Assembly: GCA_964531675.1 (NCBI GenBank)
Contig: CAZHFW010000012.1
Location: 1 to 64,000, forward strand
Origin: CAZHFW01 sp964531675
GTDB taxonomy: Bacteria; Planctomycetota; Phycisphaerae; Phycisphaerales; UBA1924
Direction: 5' to 3'
Length of the DNA: 64,000 nucleotides
The notes under the pieces are model-generated. The model saw only the letters and a program-made list of their open reading frames with translations. It was not told the DNA's origin and did not search any database. This document shows, one piece after another, positions 32,480-40,022 of the stretch. A program made the position numbers and the translations under genes. Numbering within the stretch: position 1 is the stretch's first letter; each line of letters opens with the position of its first letter.

Positions 32480-33823
32480 TTACTCGAGCGGGTTGATGAA
32501 CAGGCCTGTCGCGAGCTTGGGGTAGAAGAACGTCGACTTCTGAGGCATGAGCTCGTTGGCGCGGCTCACCTTCTTCACGGCATCGAGAGGCGTGGGGCGG
32601 ACGATGACCGCCATCTGGGCGAAGCCCGCGCCGCCGCCGGCGCCGGTCTCTGCGCCCGAGCCGATGTCTTCGACTTCCTTGATCGTGTGGGGGAAGGCCC
32701 ACTTGACAGGCTGGTTGTCGTTGAGCTTGGCCTGGCAGATCTTCTCGACGATGTGGTACTGGGTGATCGCGACGTCGAGCGTGCGCCACGCCTCGGGCTT
32801 GCTCGCAAAGCGGGCCTTGAGCGGGTCGGGCGTGGAGGGCGTGATGATGAACCCGCGCTTCTCCTTGAAGTCCCAGAGGCCAAGGCGATTGGGTCCCATC
32901 GACGAGAGGTCGCTCAGCGCCGCGTCGAGCTTGCGGAGATCGCCTCCGATGGGCTCGAAGGCGAGTTCGCCCGAGGCTGCGGAGACGAACTTGTCGATGC
33001 TGTAGTGCTTCATGCCGCCCAGCACGCGGTGGGTTGGCCAGATCACCAGTCCGGGGTCGGACATGCCGACCAGGACGATCATGCAGCGTCGCGCGGGATG
33101 GTCCGCGGGGACCGCGCCCTTGGCTTCCAGGGCCTTGAGGTAGTTCAGCCCCGTCGTGTAGCGGTGGTGGCCGTCGGCGATGAAGACGTCTTCACCCGCC
33201 AGCGCGTCCTGATACGCCTTGATGGTCGCGGGGTCGTCGATCGTCCAGACCTCGTGCAGGACGCCTTCGCCTGTGGTCGCGGTCGCGCTGGGCGCGGTGC
33301 TGGTCATGATCTTGCGGAGCAGCGCGGTGGCGCGGCCCGAGTCGTCGGCGAAGAGTCCGAAGATCGGGGAGAGCTGCGTGCGCGTGGCGTTCATGAGCGC
33401 CATGCGGTCTTCCTTGGGGCCGCTGAAGGTTTCCTCATGCGGCAGGATCCCGCCGCCGGAGCGCGGACCGAAGGGGACGGTCTCCACCGTGCACGCCATG
33501 CCCGAGCGCAGGTGCTTGGAGCCATCGGGGCTCGTGAAGGTCTGGCGATACGCGAACATCGCGGGCGTGTCGCGGCGCGTCAGGACGCTCTTGGAGAGCA
33601 GTGCGCGGTACGAATCCGCGGCGCCTTGATACGCCTCGGGCGGCCCGAGCTCTTTGGCGGGCGTGTGGGGAAGATCGATCCCCACGATGTTCGCGGGATC
33701 CTTGGCCAAAAGCGCCTGCTTCCCGGCCTTGTCCAAGACGTCGTACGGCGGGGCGACGAACTTGGACAGATCGCCCTTGCCCTGATGGTACTGAACGGCC
33801 CGGAACGGGAAGACTGCTGGCAT
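32480..33823 (-). CDS. DUF1015-family protein
   Basis: The 447-residue protein belongs to the DUF1015 family, sometimes annotated SerC-like. FVAPPYDVLDKAGKQ in the first 40 residues and FIADGHHRYTTGLNYL in the middle are the family hallmarks. The biochemical role is not established. AGGAG precedes ATG 33823, and TATACT at 33871-33876 on the minus strand is a plausible -10. The minus frame extends to 34789 by running antisense through purQ; that part is not coding. Convergent with the MATE gene, divergent from purQ. Confidence 0.88.
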   Translation of the reverse strand: MPAVFPFRAVQYHQGKGDLSKFVAPPYDVLDKAGKQALLAKDPANIVGIDLPHTPAKELGPPEAYQGAADSYRALLSKSVLTRRDTPAMFAYRQTFTSPDGSKHLRSGMACTVETVPFGPRSGGGILPHEETFSGPKEDRMALMNATRTQLSPIFGLFADDSGRATALLRKIMTSTAPSATATTGEGVLHEVWTIDDPATIKAYQDALAGEDVFIADGHHRYTTGLNYLKALEAKGAVPADHPARRCMIVLVGMSDPGLVIWPTHRVLGGMKHYSIDKFVSAASGELAFEPIGGDLRKLDAALSDLSSMGPNRLGLWDFKEKRGFIITPSTPDPLKARFASKPEAWRTLDVAITQYHIVEKICQAKLNDNQPVKWAFPHTIKEVEDIGSGAETGAGGGAGFAQMAVIVRPTPLDAVKKVSRANELMPQKSTFFYPKLATGLFINPLE

Positions 33824-33870
33824 GGTCGGCTCCTGGTTGTCTGTCCTGCCCGCTTCGGGGCGGGTCTTCG

Positions 33871-33876
33871 AGTATA
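33871..33876 (-). promoter_or_regulatory. -10-like TATACT upstream of the DUF1015 gene
   Basis: TATACT on the minus strand, 47 nt before ATG 33823, which has a conventional Shine-Dalgarno. Confidence 0.4.
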
Positions 33877-33946
33877 GAGGGCGCAAAAGCTCTCGGAACG
33901 CTCCCGGAAATGCCGCGCGGGGGGTTGCCGTCAGCGGCCCCCGGGG

Positions 33947-33952
33947 TATCGT
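33947..33952 (+). promoter_or_regulatory. -10-like TATCGT, leaderless type (purQ)
   Basis: TATCGT lies 6 nt before ATG 33959. TTGCCG 16 nt upstream is a possible -35. Confidence 0.45.
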
Positions 33953-33958
33953 GAGGGC

Positions 33959-34795
33959 ATGTTCGCAGGCTCTTCCACAAGCCGTCCTCGGGCCCTGGTG
34001 ATCCGCGCCGCGGGTACCAACTGCGACGCCGAGATGATGGAAGCCTTCCGCATGGCGGGCGCGGACGTCTCCCTCATCCACGTGGATCGCCTCATCGAGC
34101 GCCCCGCGCACGTCGCGGACTTCGATCTGATCGGATTCCCGGGAGGGTTCAGCTATGGCGATGACATCGCCTCGGGCCGGATCCTCGCGATGAAGCTCCG
34201 CGAGTTCCTGTATCCCGCGCTGCGCGAAGCTGCAGCACGGGGCGTGCCCATGATCGGCGCATGCAACGGGTTCCAGGCGCTGGTGCAGGTCGGACTGCTG
34301 CCTGGCCCAGCCGCGGGCGAGCCTTGGCCCGAAGCGGCAGCGCCCAAGCAGCGCGTCGCGCTGTGCGAGAACGCCGAAGGCCGTTTCTGCGACCGCTGGG
34401 TGGGAATGTCGCTCGAGCTGAGCACCGTGTGCATTTGGACGCGGGGTTTGGCTCAGGCTTCGGCGGCCCATGATCCGGATCTGATGATGCTGCCGGTGGC
34501 GCACGGCGAGGGTCGTTTCGTCGCCGACACGCCCCAGACGCTCCGTGATCTGGAGGCCCATGGCCAGATCGTGTTCCGCTACACCGAGAACTACAACGGC
34601 TCCGAAGGCGCCGTCGCGGGAATCTGCGACCCCACGGGCCGGATCTTCGGCCTGATGCCTCACCCCGAGCGCTATCTCGATTGGACGCTGCACCCGTACT
34701 GGACCGCGCTGGAACCCCACCAGCGCCGGGGCGACACGCCCGGGCTGATGCTCTTCAAGAGCGCGGTCGAAGCCGTGACCGGCGTGCACGCGTAA
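33959..34795 (+). CDS. purQ: Phosphoribosylformylglycinamidine synthase, glutaminase subunit
   Basis: The 278-residue class I glutamine amidotransferase supplies ammonia for the fourth step of purine synthesis (FGAR to FGAM) with PurL and PurS. The nucleophile lies in IGACNGFQAL (Cys near 102), the oxyanion region in FPGGFSYGDDIASG, and the His/Glu pair in LMPHPERYLDW. It is longer than the B. subtilis enzyme (227) by an internal segment near 115-175. No other pur gene is nearby. It starts 6 nt after TATCGT, without a conventional Shine-Dalgarno. Convergent with ygfZ. Confidence 0.93.
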   Translation: MFAGSSTSRPRALVIRAAGTNCDAEMMEAFRMAGADVSLIHVDRLIERPAHVADFDLIGFPGGFSYGDDIASGRILAMKLREFLYPALREAAARGVPMIGACNGFQALVQVGLLPGPAAGEPWPEAAAPKQRVALCENAEGRFCDRWVGMSLELSTVCIWTRGLAQASAAHDPDLMMLPVAHGEGRFVADTPQTLRDLEAHGQIVFRYTENYNGSEGAVAGICDPTGRIFGLMPHPERYLDWTLHPYWTALEPHQRRGDTPGLMLFKSAVEAVTGVHA

Positions 34796-34828
34796 GCCGC
34801 GGCGGCATCCGGGCTGTGGGCCAAGACC

Positions 34829-36100
34829 TCATCCGCGATTGACGAATCGGAGCGACTTCTGCACGACCGCGCGCACGAGGCCTCCTTCGGTCTGCGCCAG
34901 GAGCGTCTTGTCCGCGCTGGCGTGCTCGTACTTCACCTGCGCAAAGCAGATGGCAGCGGCGCCGAGCATGGGGCTGATCGTGGAACTCGACACCGCGCCG
35001 ATCGCATCACCGAGCGTGGTGCCCTCCGTCGGAGGCAGGAAGACCTGCGATCCCGTGACGGGCTGGAGCATCTGTTCGGCGTTCCGGGGCGTTCCCGCGT
35101 CGGTCGCGGGCTGCTCGATCCGCAGCGCGACCAGGAGCTGCTTGGGATGGCCGCGGGCGTGCATCCGCGCCACGATCTCCTGACCGAGATAGCACCCCTT
35201 GGTGAACGACACACGAGAGTCGAGCACGCCCGACTCCGCGGGCAGGTTCTCCGTCGTGAAGTCGAGGTTGTAGAGCGGGGTGCCGTTCTCGATGCGCGCG
35301 ACGTTGAACGCGTGCCAGCCCGCGGCCCGGAGCCTGATGCGTGACGCGAGGGTGTCGGGCGCAAAGTGCTTGGTGAGCGCCGCACCCGCCTCGTGGTTGT
35401 TGGCGTCGGGGTCCGAACCTGTCTCGAGCAACAGCCGGTAGATCTTCTCGGTGGCGTCCGTCGGGCACAGGAGCTCGATGCCCACCTCGCCGGTCTGATC
35501 ATCACGATCGAGCAGCACCGGTGCGCCCGCGAGCGTGATCTGCAGGCTCGTGCCCGAGGCCATGTTCTCGATCGCATCGGCGTGCTCGGGCGCGAGGGCG
35601 GCGAGCAGGGCTTTGCTGGTGGGGCCATGGAGCCCGAGGCGGTGGTGCTGCGCCGTGACATCGCGGATGGCGCAGTCTTCGGTGATGATGTACGACGAGA
35701 GTCCTTCGACGGTCCGCCCGATCGCGTGCACGTCCAGGTCCAGGAGCGTGCGCTCGGCCAGGTGAATCACACGCACGTCGGCGTCGATGCGGCCCTTGCG
35801 GTTGAGCCAGAAGGACCGACGCGTCTGTCCGGGCTGGAGCCCCTTGAGCTCCTGCGTGAGCATCCGGTTCAGGAAGTCGACACGATCGGGCCCGGTGATC
35901 TCCAGCGTGCCGCGCTGGGCCGCGTCGATCAGCACCGCGTGCTTCCGCAACGCGGCATATTCGAGTTCGAGCTCGCCGAAGGTCTCCACGAGATAGACCC
36001 CCTGGGAGGCCTCGCCGAGCTTTTCGATCTCGGGCCCGTATTGCAGGAGGGAGGCCTCGGCTTCCTGGTGAGAACGGAGCAGGGGTGAGTGCAGCGCCAT
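34829..36100 (-). CDS. ygfZ: YgfZ/GcvT-like folate-binding protein
   Basis: The 423-residue protein is related to aminomethyltransferase T. It carries the YgfZ signature KGCYLGQEIVARMHARG near residues 300-316 (K-G-C-Y-x-G-Q-E). YgfZ helps assembly or repair of certain iron-sulfur enzymes with tetrahydrofolate. GcvT-like features are LRKHAVLIDAAQRGTLEITGPDRVDFLNRMLTQ near the start. The protein is longer than E. coli YgfZ (326). ATG 36100 has GGAG upstream and TAGACT at 36123-36128; the longer minus frame to 36457 is antisense to the M42 gene. Confidence 0.9.
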   Translation of the reverse strand: MALHSPLLRSHQEAEASLLQYGPEIEKLGEASQGVYLVETFGELELEYAALRKHAVLIDAAQRGTLEITGPDRVDFLNRMLTQELKGLQPGQTRRSFWLNRKGRIDADVRVIHLAERTLLDLDVHAIGRTVEGLSSYIITEDCAIRDVTAQHHRLGLHGPTSKALLAALAPEHADAIENMASGTSLQITLAGAPVLLDRDDQTGEVGIELLCPTDATEKIYRLLLETGSDPDANNHEAGAALTKHFAPDTLASRIRLRAAGWHAFNVARIENGTPLYNLDFTTENLPAESGVLDSRVSFTKGCYLGQEIVARMHARGHPKQLLVALRIEQPATDAGTPRNAEQMLQPVTGSQVFLPPTEGTTLGDAIGAVSSSTISPMLGAAAICFAQVKYEHASADKTLLAQTEGGLVRAVVQKSLRFVNRG

Positions 36101-36122
36101 TGGGACTCCGGGGAGATGCCCA

Positions 36123-36128
36123 AGTCTA
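36123..36128 (-). promoter_or_regulatory. -10-like TAGACT upstream of ygfZ
   Basis: Minus-strand TAGACT 22 nt before ATG 36100, which also has a GGAG ribosome site. Confidence 0.35.
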
Positions 36129-36226
36129 TTCGTCCGGGCCTTACGAGTTACAAACACCGGGGCGAAACCCACCTCCCAAGTCCAGGGAACCTTCCGGGGC
36201 GGTGCGAATCTGAGAGATGGAGGCGG

Positions 36227-36232
36227 TATCCT
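36227..36232 (+). promoter_or_regulatory. -10-like TATCCT upstream of the M42 gene
   Basis: TATCCT lies 49 nt before GTG 36282. The same hexamer precedes hpt, prfB and rpsA. Confidence 0.4.
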
Positions 36233-36281
36233 TGATTCCCTCGCCGCCGCCTCTGGCTTTTCGTGGGAGCGACCGGAGCGA

Positions 36282-37391
36282 GTGAACTGGAGCTCAACTT
36301 TGAATCTCGATCTGCTCAAGCGTCTGTGCGAAACCCCCGGCGTCCCCGGCCGCGAGGAGCGCGTCCGCGCCCTGATCCAGAAGGAAGTCGGCCAAGCCGG
36401 TTCCTCCAGCCTCTTCGATGAAATCCGGACCGACGCGCTGGGCAACCTGATCTGCACGCGTCATCCCCGCTCGGGCAAGAAGGGCGGCAAGGTCAAGTCC
36501 AAGGGCGAGCGCGCCAAGCGCGTCATGCTCCTGTGCCACATGGACGAGATCGGCTTCTACATCACGTCCATCGACAAGCGGGGCTTCCTGTGGGTCAACC
36601 CCGCGGGCGGCTTTGACGCGCGCAACCTGTTCTCGCGCCGCGTGCTGGTCGTCACCGACTCGGGCGACTATCCGGGCGTGATGAACCCCGGCGGCCGGCC
36701 GGTTCACATCTCGAGCCCCAAGGACCGCGAGCGCGTCCCCGAAGTGAAGGAGTTCTTCGTGGACGTGGGCATGACCGCGGCCCAGGTCGAGAAGAAGTTC
36801 AAGGTCGGCGACTACATCGTCATGAACGAGCCCGCGATCGAAGTGGGGGAGAAGTTCGTCTCCAAGGCGCTGGACAACCGCGTGGCGTGCTGGCTCGGCA
36901 TCGAGTCGGTCCGCCGCCTGCACGAGTCGGGCACGGGCAACGCCTGCGAGGTCGTCGTCGCGTTCACGACGCAGGAAGAAGTCGGCCTCCGCGGCGCCAA
37001 GACCGCCAGCCATGCGGTCCTCCCGGACATCGGCCTTGGCATCGACGTCACCCTCTCGTGCGACACGCCCGGCGTGCCCGATGAGGAGGCCGTCACCATC
37101 CAGGGCAAGGGCTACGGCCTGCACATCAAGGACAGCTCGTTCATCTCCGACCACACCCTGGTCTCGGAGTTCGAAGCGCTCTCCAAGAAGGCCAAGATCC
37201 CGTACCAGCGGACGATCCTGGCCGCGGGCGGTCAGGACGGCGCCGCGGCCCAGCAGGCCGCCGCGGGCGCGCGGGCGGTGGGCATCACCGTCGGCACGCG
37301 GTACATCCACACCGTGACGGAGATGATCGACAAGACCGACCTGAAGGCCGCCCGCGATGTTCTCGCGGCGTACCTCGGGCAGGTCAGCTGA
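36282..37391 (+). CDS. M42-family aminopeptidase
   Basis: The 369-residue dinuclear metallopeptidase belongs to the M42 family (glutamyl aminopeptidase/deblocking aminopeptidase, sometimes mis-annotated as cellulase M). All metal ligands can be seen: His in LLCHMDEIGF, Asp in ALDNRVACW, the Glu pair in TTQEEVGLRGA, Asp in GIDVTLSCDTPG, and His in RYIHTVTEMID. A Lys-rich loop (RSGKKGGKVKSKGERAKR) after residue 62 is an insertion relative to typical members. GTG 36282 is the best start; TTG 36300 is possible. TATCCT lies 49 nt upstream. A GCAA-loop terminator follows. Confidence 0.9.
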   Translation: MNWSSTLNLDLLKRLCETPGVPGREERVRALIQKEVGQAGSSSLFDEIRTDALGNLICTRHPRSGKKGGKVKSKGERAKRVMLLCHMDEIGFYITSIDKRGFLWVNPAGGFDARNLFSRRVLVVTDSGDYPGVMNPGGRPVHISSPKDRERVPEVKEFFVDVGMTAAQVEKKFKVGDYIVMNEPAIEVGEKFVSKALDNRVACWLGIESVRRLHESGTGNACEVVVAFTTQEEVGLRGAKTASHAVLPDIGLGIDVTLSCDTPGVPDEEAVTIQGKGYGLHIKDSSFISDHTLVSEFEALSKKAKIPYQRTILAAGGQDGAAAQQAAAGARAVGITVGTRYIHTVTEMIDKTDLKAARDVLAAYLGQVS

Positions 37392-37484
37392 TCACCCGAG
37401 ACGAAGCACCCGCGTCGATTCGAGCGATCGACAACTCCAACGCCAACAAATCTCCAAAGCCAACGAGTCTCCAAAGCCAACGAG

Positions 37485-37509
37485 CCCCACGCGCAAGCGT
37501 GGGGTTTTT
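37485..37509 (+). terminator. Intrinsic terminator after the M42 gene
   Basis: CCCCACGC and GCGTGGGG pair around a GCAA tetraloop, followed by TTTTT. Immediately upstream are two tandem 16-nt units (TCTCCAAAGCCAACGA type). Confidence 0.85.
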
Positions 37510-37528
37510 CATCCTCGATCAGACTCGT

Positions 37529-37674
37529 CCGAGCCTCTCGCGCAAGCGAGAGGAACCGAGCGTGAAACCATCGCGCACGCACCGTAACGCAAGCAAGAAC
37601 CGCACGGGCACGCGGGCGACGACATGGGACCAAGTGAAGGCGGACGGTTCCTCTGGCTCGCGCCAGAGGCTCGG
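37529..37674. repeat. BIME/MITE-like palindromic element, copy 1
   Basis: The 146-bp unit is bounded by two 30-nt half-elements in inverted orientation. The left half holds the palindrome CCTCTCGC-GCAA-GCGAGAGG, the right half CCTCTGGC-TCGC-GCCAGAGG, and both carry the flank GAGC/AACCG in opposite sense. This is the layout of a bacterial interspersed mosaic element (two inverted REP units). No transposase is encoded. Confidence 0.75.
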
Positions 37675-37711
37675 TCGGATTTGCATCACGCCGCCGGCCG
37701 TCACGGATCAA

Positions 37712-37857
37712 CCGAGCCTCTCGCGCAAGCGAGAGGAACCGAGCGTGAACCCATCGCGCACGCGCCGCGACGCAAGCAAGAACCGCACGGGCACGCGGGC
37801 GATGACAAGGGACGAGGTGAAGGCGGACGGTTCCTCTGGCTCGCGCCAGAGGCTCGG
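37712..37857. repeat. BIME/MITE-like palindromic element, copy 2
   Basis: Second copy, 183 bp downstream of copy 1 and of equal length, nearly identical throughout the halves and interior. It ends 12 nt before the stop codon of the convergent PEP-CTERM gene. Confidence 0.75.
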
Positions 37858-37868
37858 ACGGAGTTGCA

Positions 37869-38876
37869 TCACGCCGCCCGCTGTCGGCGGACGCGGGTCA
37901 GGCCCGCGAGCACGATGAGCCAGGCTTGCGGCGATGGCACCGTTGATGAAATCCGGAGACCGCCTCCGGCATACTGGTATGCAAAGGCGTTGAACCAGTC
38001 GATGCGATCAACGAGAACGTAGTCTTCAAGCGTCGAAGTACTTGACCCACGCAATAAGCGACTTTCGCCGGTGGTGTTCGCCCACTCCAACCACTCCGAG
38101 TTCATCCCCGATCCATCGAGCAGACCCCAGGGCGACTGCGCATCGGGGTAGGAGCCGACGTTGAGGTAGAGGTACTTGTCCTTGTCCGGGAACAGGCCGA
38201 CCGCGGTCTGCGCGCCCGGTGAGCCGGGCGGGCCCGGGATCAACGGCGTGTCGGACTTGGCCGGGTAGCGCCAGTATCCACCCTGCCCCTCGCCGTTCTT
38301 GTTGGGGTCGTAGTGCATCGCCTTGGTCCATTCATCGATGGAGGCGATCCAGAACTTGGCGCCGGGTGAGTGGACGGCTTGCCCTTCCCACTGGCCGCTG
38401 GGGCCGATCTTGAAGGTGCTGGTGTCGTACGCGCCGGTCTCGAAGGCCCAGGCCTGGTTGACTTTGCCGTTGGTGAGCCAGTTGCAGTACCGGGCGGCGA
38501 ACTCCCAGGACATGTCCATGGAGAAGTTGGCCGCATCGGCGTCCATGATCCACCTGGGGTTGTTGGAGTCGCCCGAGACGTTGTGGATGAAGCTCCCGAA
38601 GAAGCCGGGCTTGAAGCCGACGCCGGGGTTCAGGGGCGAGTAGGCCTGGACGAACTCGAAGTACTGGGCGACGGTGAGCTCGGTCTTGGCCATGCGGTAG
38701 GTGTAGTCGACACGCCCGACCGGCCCGATGCCGTTGATGGCCAGGAAGGGGAACTCATCGGGCGAAGCGGACGCATTGCCCGGAGCGCCGATGGTCTTGA
38801 ACTCGATGCCGTAGTCCTGGGCCAGGGCCGGCGCGGCGCAGGCGGCTGCCATCACGATGCAACGGACGTTCTGCAT
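37869..38876 (-). CDS. FGE-like (SUMF1-fold) PEP-CTERM protein
   Basis: The 335-residue exported protein has a signal peptide (VMAAACAAPALAQ). Its body is of the formylglycine-generating-enzyme/SUMF1 type: YTYRMAKTELTVAQYFEFV, SWEFAARYCNWLTNG, KFWIASIDEWTKAMHYDP (the RLPTEAEWE position), WLEWANTTGESRLLRGSS and GGLRIS. The C-terminus VPSPQAWLIVLAGLTRVRRQRA is a PEP-CTERM-like sorting tail. The catalytic Cys pair of true FGE is absent; the only mature Cys is that of RYCNWL, so enzymatic activity is doubtful. GGGAG precedes ATG 38876. The stop lies 12 nt from the BIME copy. Confidence 0.8.
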   Translation of the reverse strand: MQNVRCIVMAAACAAPALAQDYGIEFKTIGAPGNASASPDEFPFLAINGIGPVGRVDYTYRMAKTELTVAQYFEFVQAYSPLNPGVGFKPGFFGSFIHNVSGDSNNPRWIMDADAANFSMDMSWEFAARYCNWLTNGKVNQAWAFETGAYDTSTFKIGPSGQWEGQAVHSPGAKFWIASIDEWTKAMHYDPNKNGEGQGGYWRYPAKSDTPLIPGPPGSPGAQTAVGLFPDKDKYLYLNVGSYPDAQSPWGLLDGSGMNSEWLEWANTTGESRLLRGSSTSTLEDYVLVDRIDWFNAFAYQYAGGGLRISSTVPSPQAWLIVLAGLTRVRRQRAA

Positions 38877-39016
38877 GATGTGCTCCCGTGTCGGGGAGAG
38901 CGTACATCAGGAATGAGGCAAAGCGAGGGGGATGGGCGCGTCGGCGAGACTCTTCATGCGAGGCCGGAGCGTGTGCCGTGCAGGGCCGATGGCTCAAGTG
39001 TGCGGCCAACTGACCC

Positions 39017-39053
39017 AAAAAACGAGCAAGGCTGGCTTTAAAGGCCGGCCTTG
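39017..39053 (-). terminator. Intrinsic terminator after the HTH-receiver gene
   Basis: CAAGGCTGGC and GCCGGCCTTG form a stem of about 10 bp (one G-U pair) around a TTTAAA-containing loop; on the minus strand a T6 run follows. It lies 28 nt after the stop at 39081. Confidence 0.7.
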
Positions 39054-39080
39054 CGTGGTCTGGCGGAATGTGGTCTTCTA

Positions 39081-39659
39081 TCAGGCAACCAGATTCGTCG
39101 CAGCCTCGATGGCCTCGACGACCTGGCGGACCTGGAAGGGCTTCTTGAGGAAGCCATCGAAGCCTTGGGCGCGGAGCGCCTGGGCCTGCCCGTCGGTGAG
39201 CTTGCCGCTCATCGCGACGATGCGCGTGAACTGGAGCTGGTCATTCTTGCGGACCAGATCCGCGACGTGGCGCGTGTCGCCTTCGCCGAGGTGCACGTCG
39301 AGCAGCAGGACGTGCGGCTTGAAGCGTTCGCACTCGACGCCGGCGGCGAAGCCGTTGGTCGCGGTGCGGATCTCGTAGTTGGTCTGCTGGCCGAGGATCT
39401 TCTCGAGAACCTCGACGATCTCGCGCTCGTCATCGACGATGAGCACGCGCGTGCGTCCGGACTGGACGCCCTCGAGGGGGATCCCGTGGGCCTTCATGAA
39501 CTTGATCAGTTCGGCCGCGGGAATGCGACGATCCCGGGAGCCCGGGATGCGGTATCCCTTGAGCGAGCCCGAGTCGAACCACTTGGAGACCGTGCGTGGG
39601 GCCACGTTGCAGAGCTTGGCCACCTCGCCGGTCGTCAGAACTTCCTTATCCAACGCCAT
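39081..39659 (-). CDS. Response regulator with N-terminal DNA-binding HTH
   Basis: The 192-residue regulator has its domains in an unusual order. Residues 7-55 form an excisionase/MerR-like HTH (LTTGEVAKLCNVAPRTVSKWFDSGSLKGYRIPGSRDRRIPAAEL). Residues 68-190 form a receiver with VLIVDDEREIVE, the phosphoacceptor Asp in PHVLLLDVHLGEG, Ser in VAMSGK, and Lys in FLKKPFQ. The common arrangement is receiver first, DNA-binding last. No kinase is adjacent. GAGGTGA precedes ATG 39659. It is divergent from the HEAT-like gene at 40023 and may regulate the pilus-type cluster. Confidence 0.88.
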   Translation of the reverse strand: MALDKEVLTTGEVAKLCNVAPRTVSKWFDSGSLKGYRIPGSRDRRIPAAELIKFMKAHGIPLEGVQSGRTRVLIVDDEREIVEVLEKILGQQTNYEIRTATNGFAAGVECERFKPHVLLLDVHLGEGDTRHVADLVRKNDQLQFTRIVAMSGKLTDGQAQALRAQGFDGFLKKPFQVRQVVEAIEAATNLVA

Positions 39660-40022
39660 CGGCTCACCTCGTTCAGCGCAAGGGGGCCCTGGAGTTGAGC
39701 ACTCCGACCCTCATCCGTCGCCCAGCATCGGGAAATCACGGGCTGCTCTTGACGTCTGAGGAGCCTGTGTCGCCAGAAACCTGTTCTGGGACCCCGAATC
39801 CCGCTTCCAGGGGTGGGGGGGAGGCGTGCAAACCCCCATCCGGGGTGCAAGGCCAATCGGCCCGGCGCGTTGCGGCGGGCCGAGAACCGAAGTACAGTCC
39901 CCCCTCTCAGACCTGCCCGAGCGGGACGGTCTTTGTTTGGATTCATGTCGGCGCCGCGCCGGCGTGTACATGAAGGACAGCAGGAGGGGCCCGCGTGGGC
40001 CTTTCAGCCTCAGGAGCGACCC

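Noticed and set aside
37499..37918. 139-codon frame across the BIME pair
   Set aside because: Its two near-identical halves simply translate the repeated DNA; no independent sign of coding.
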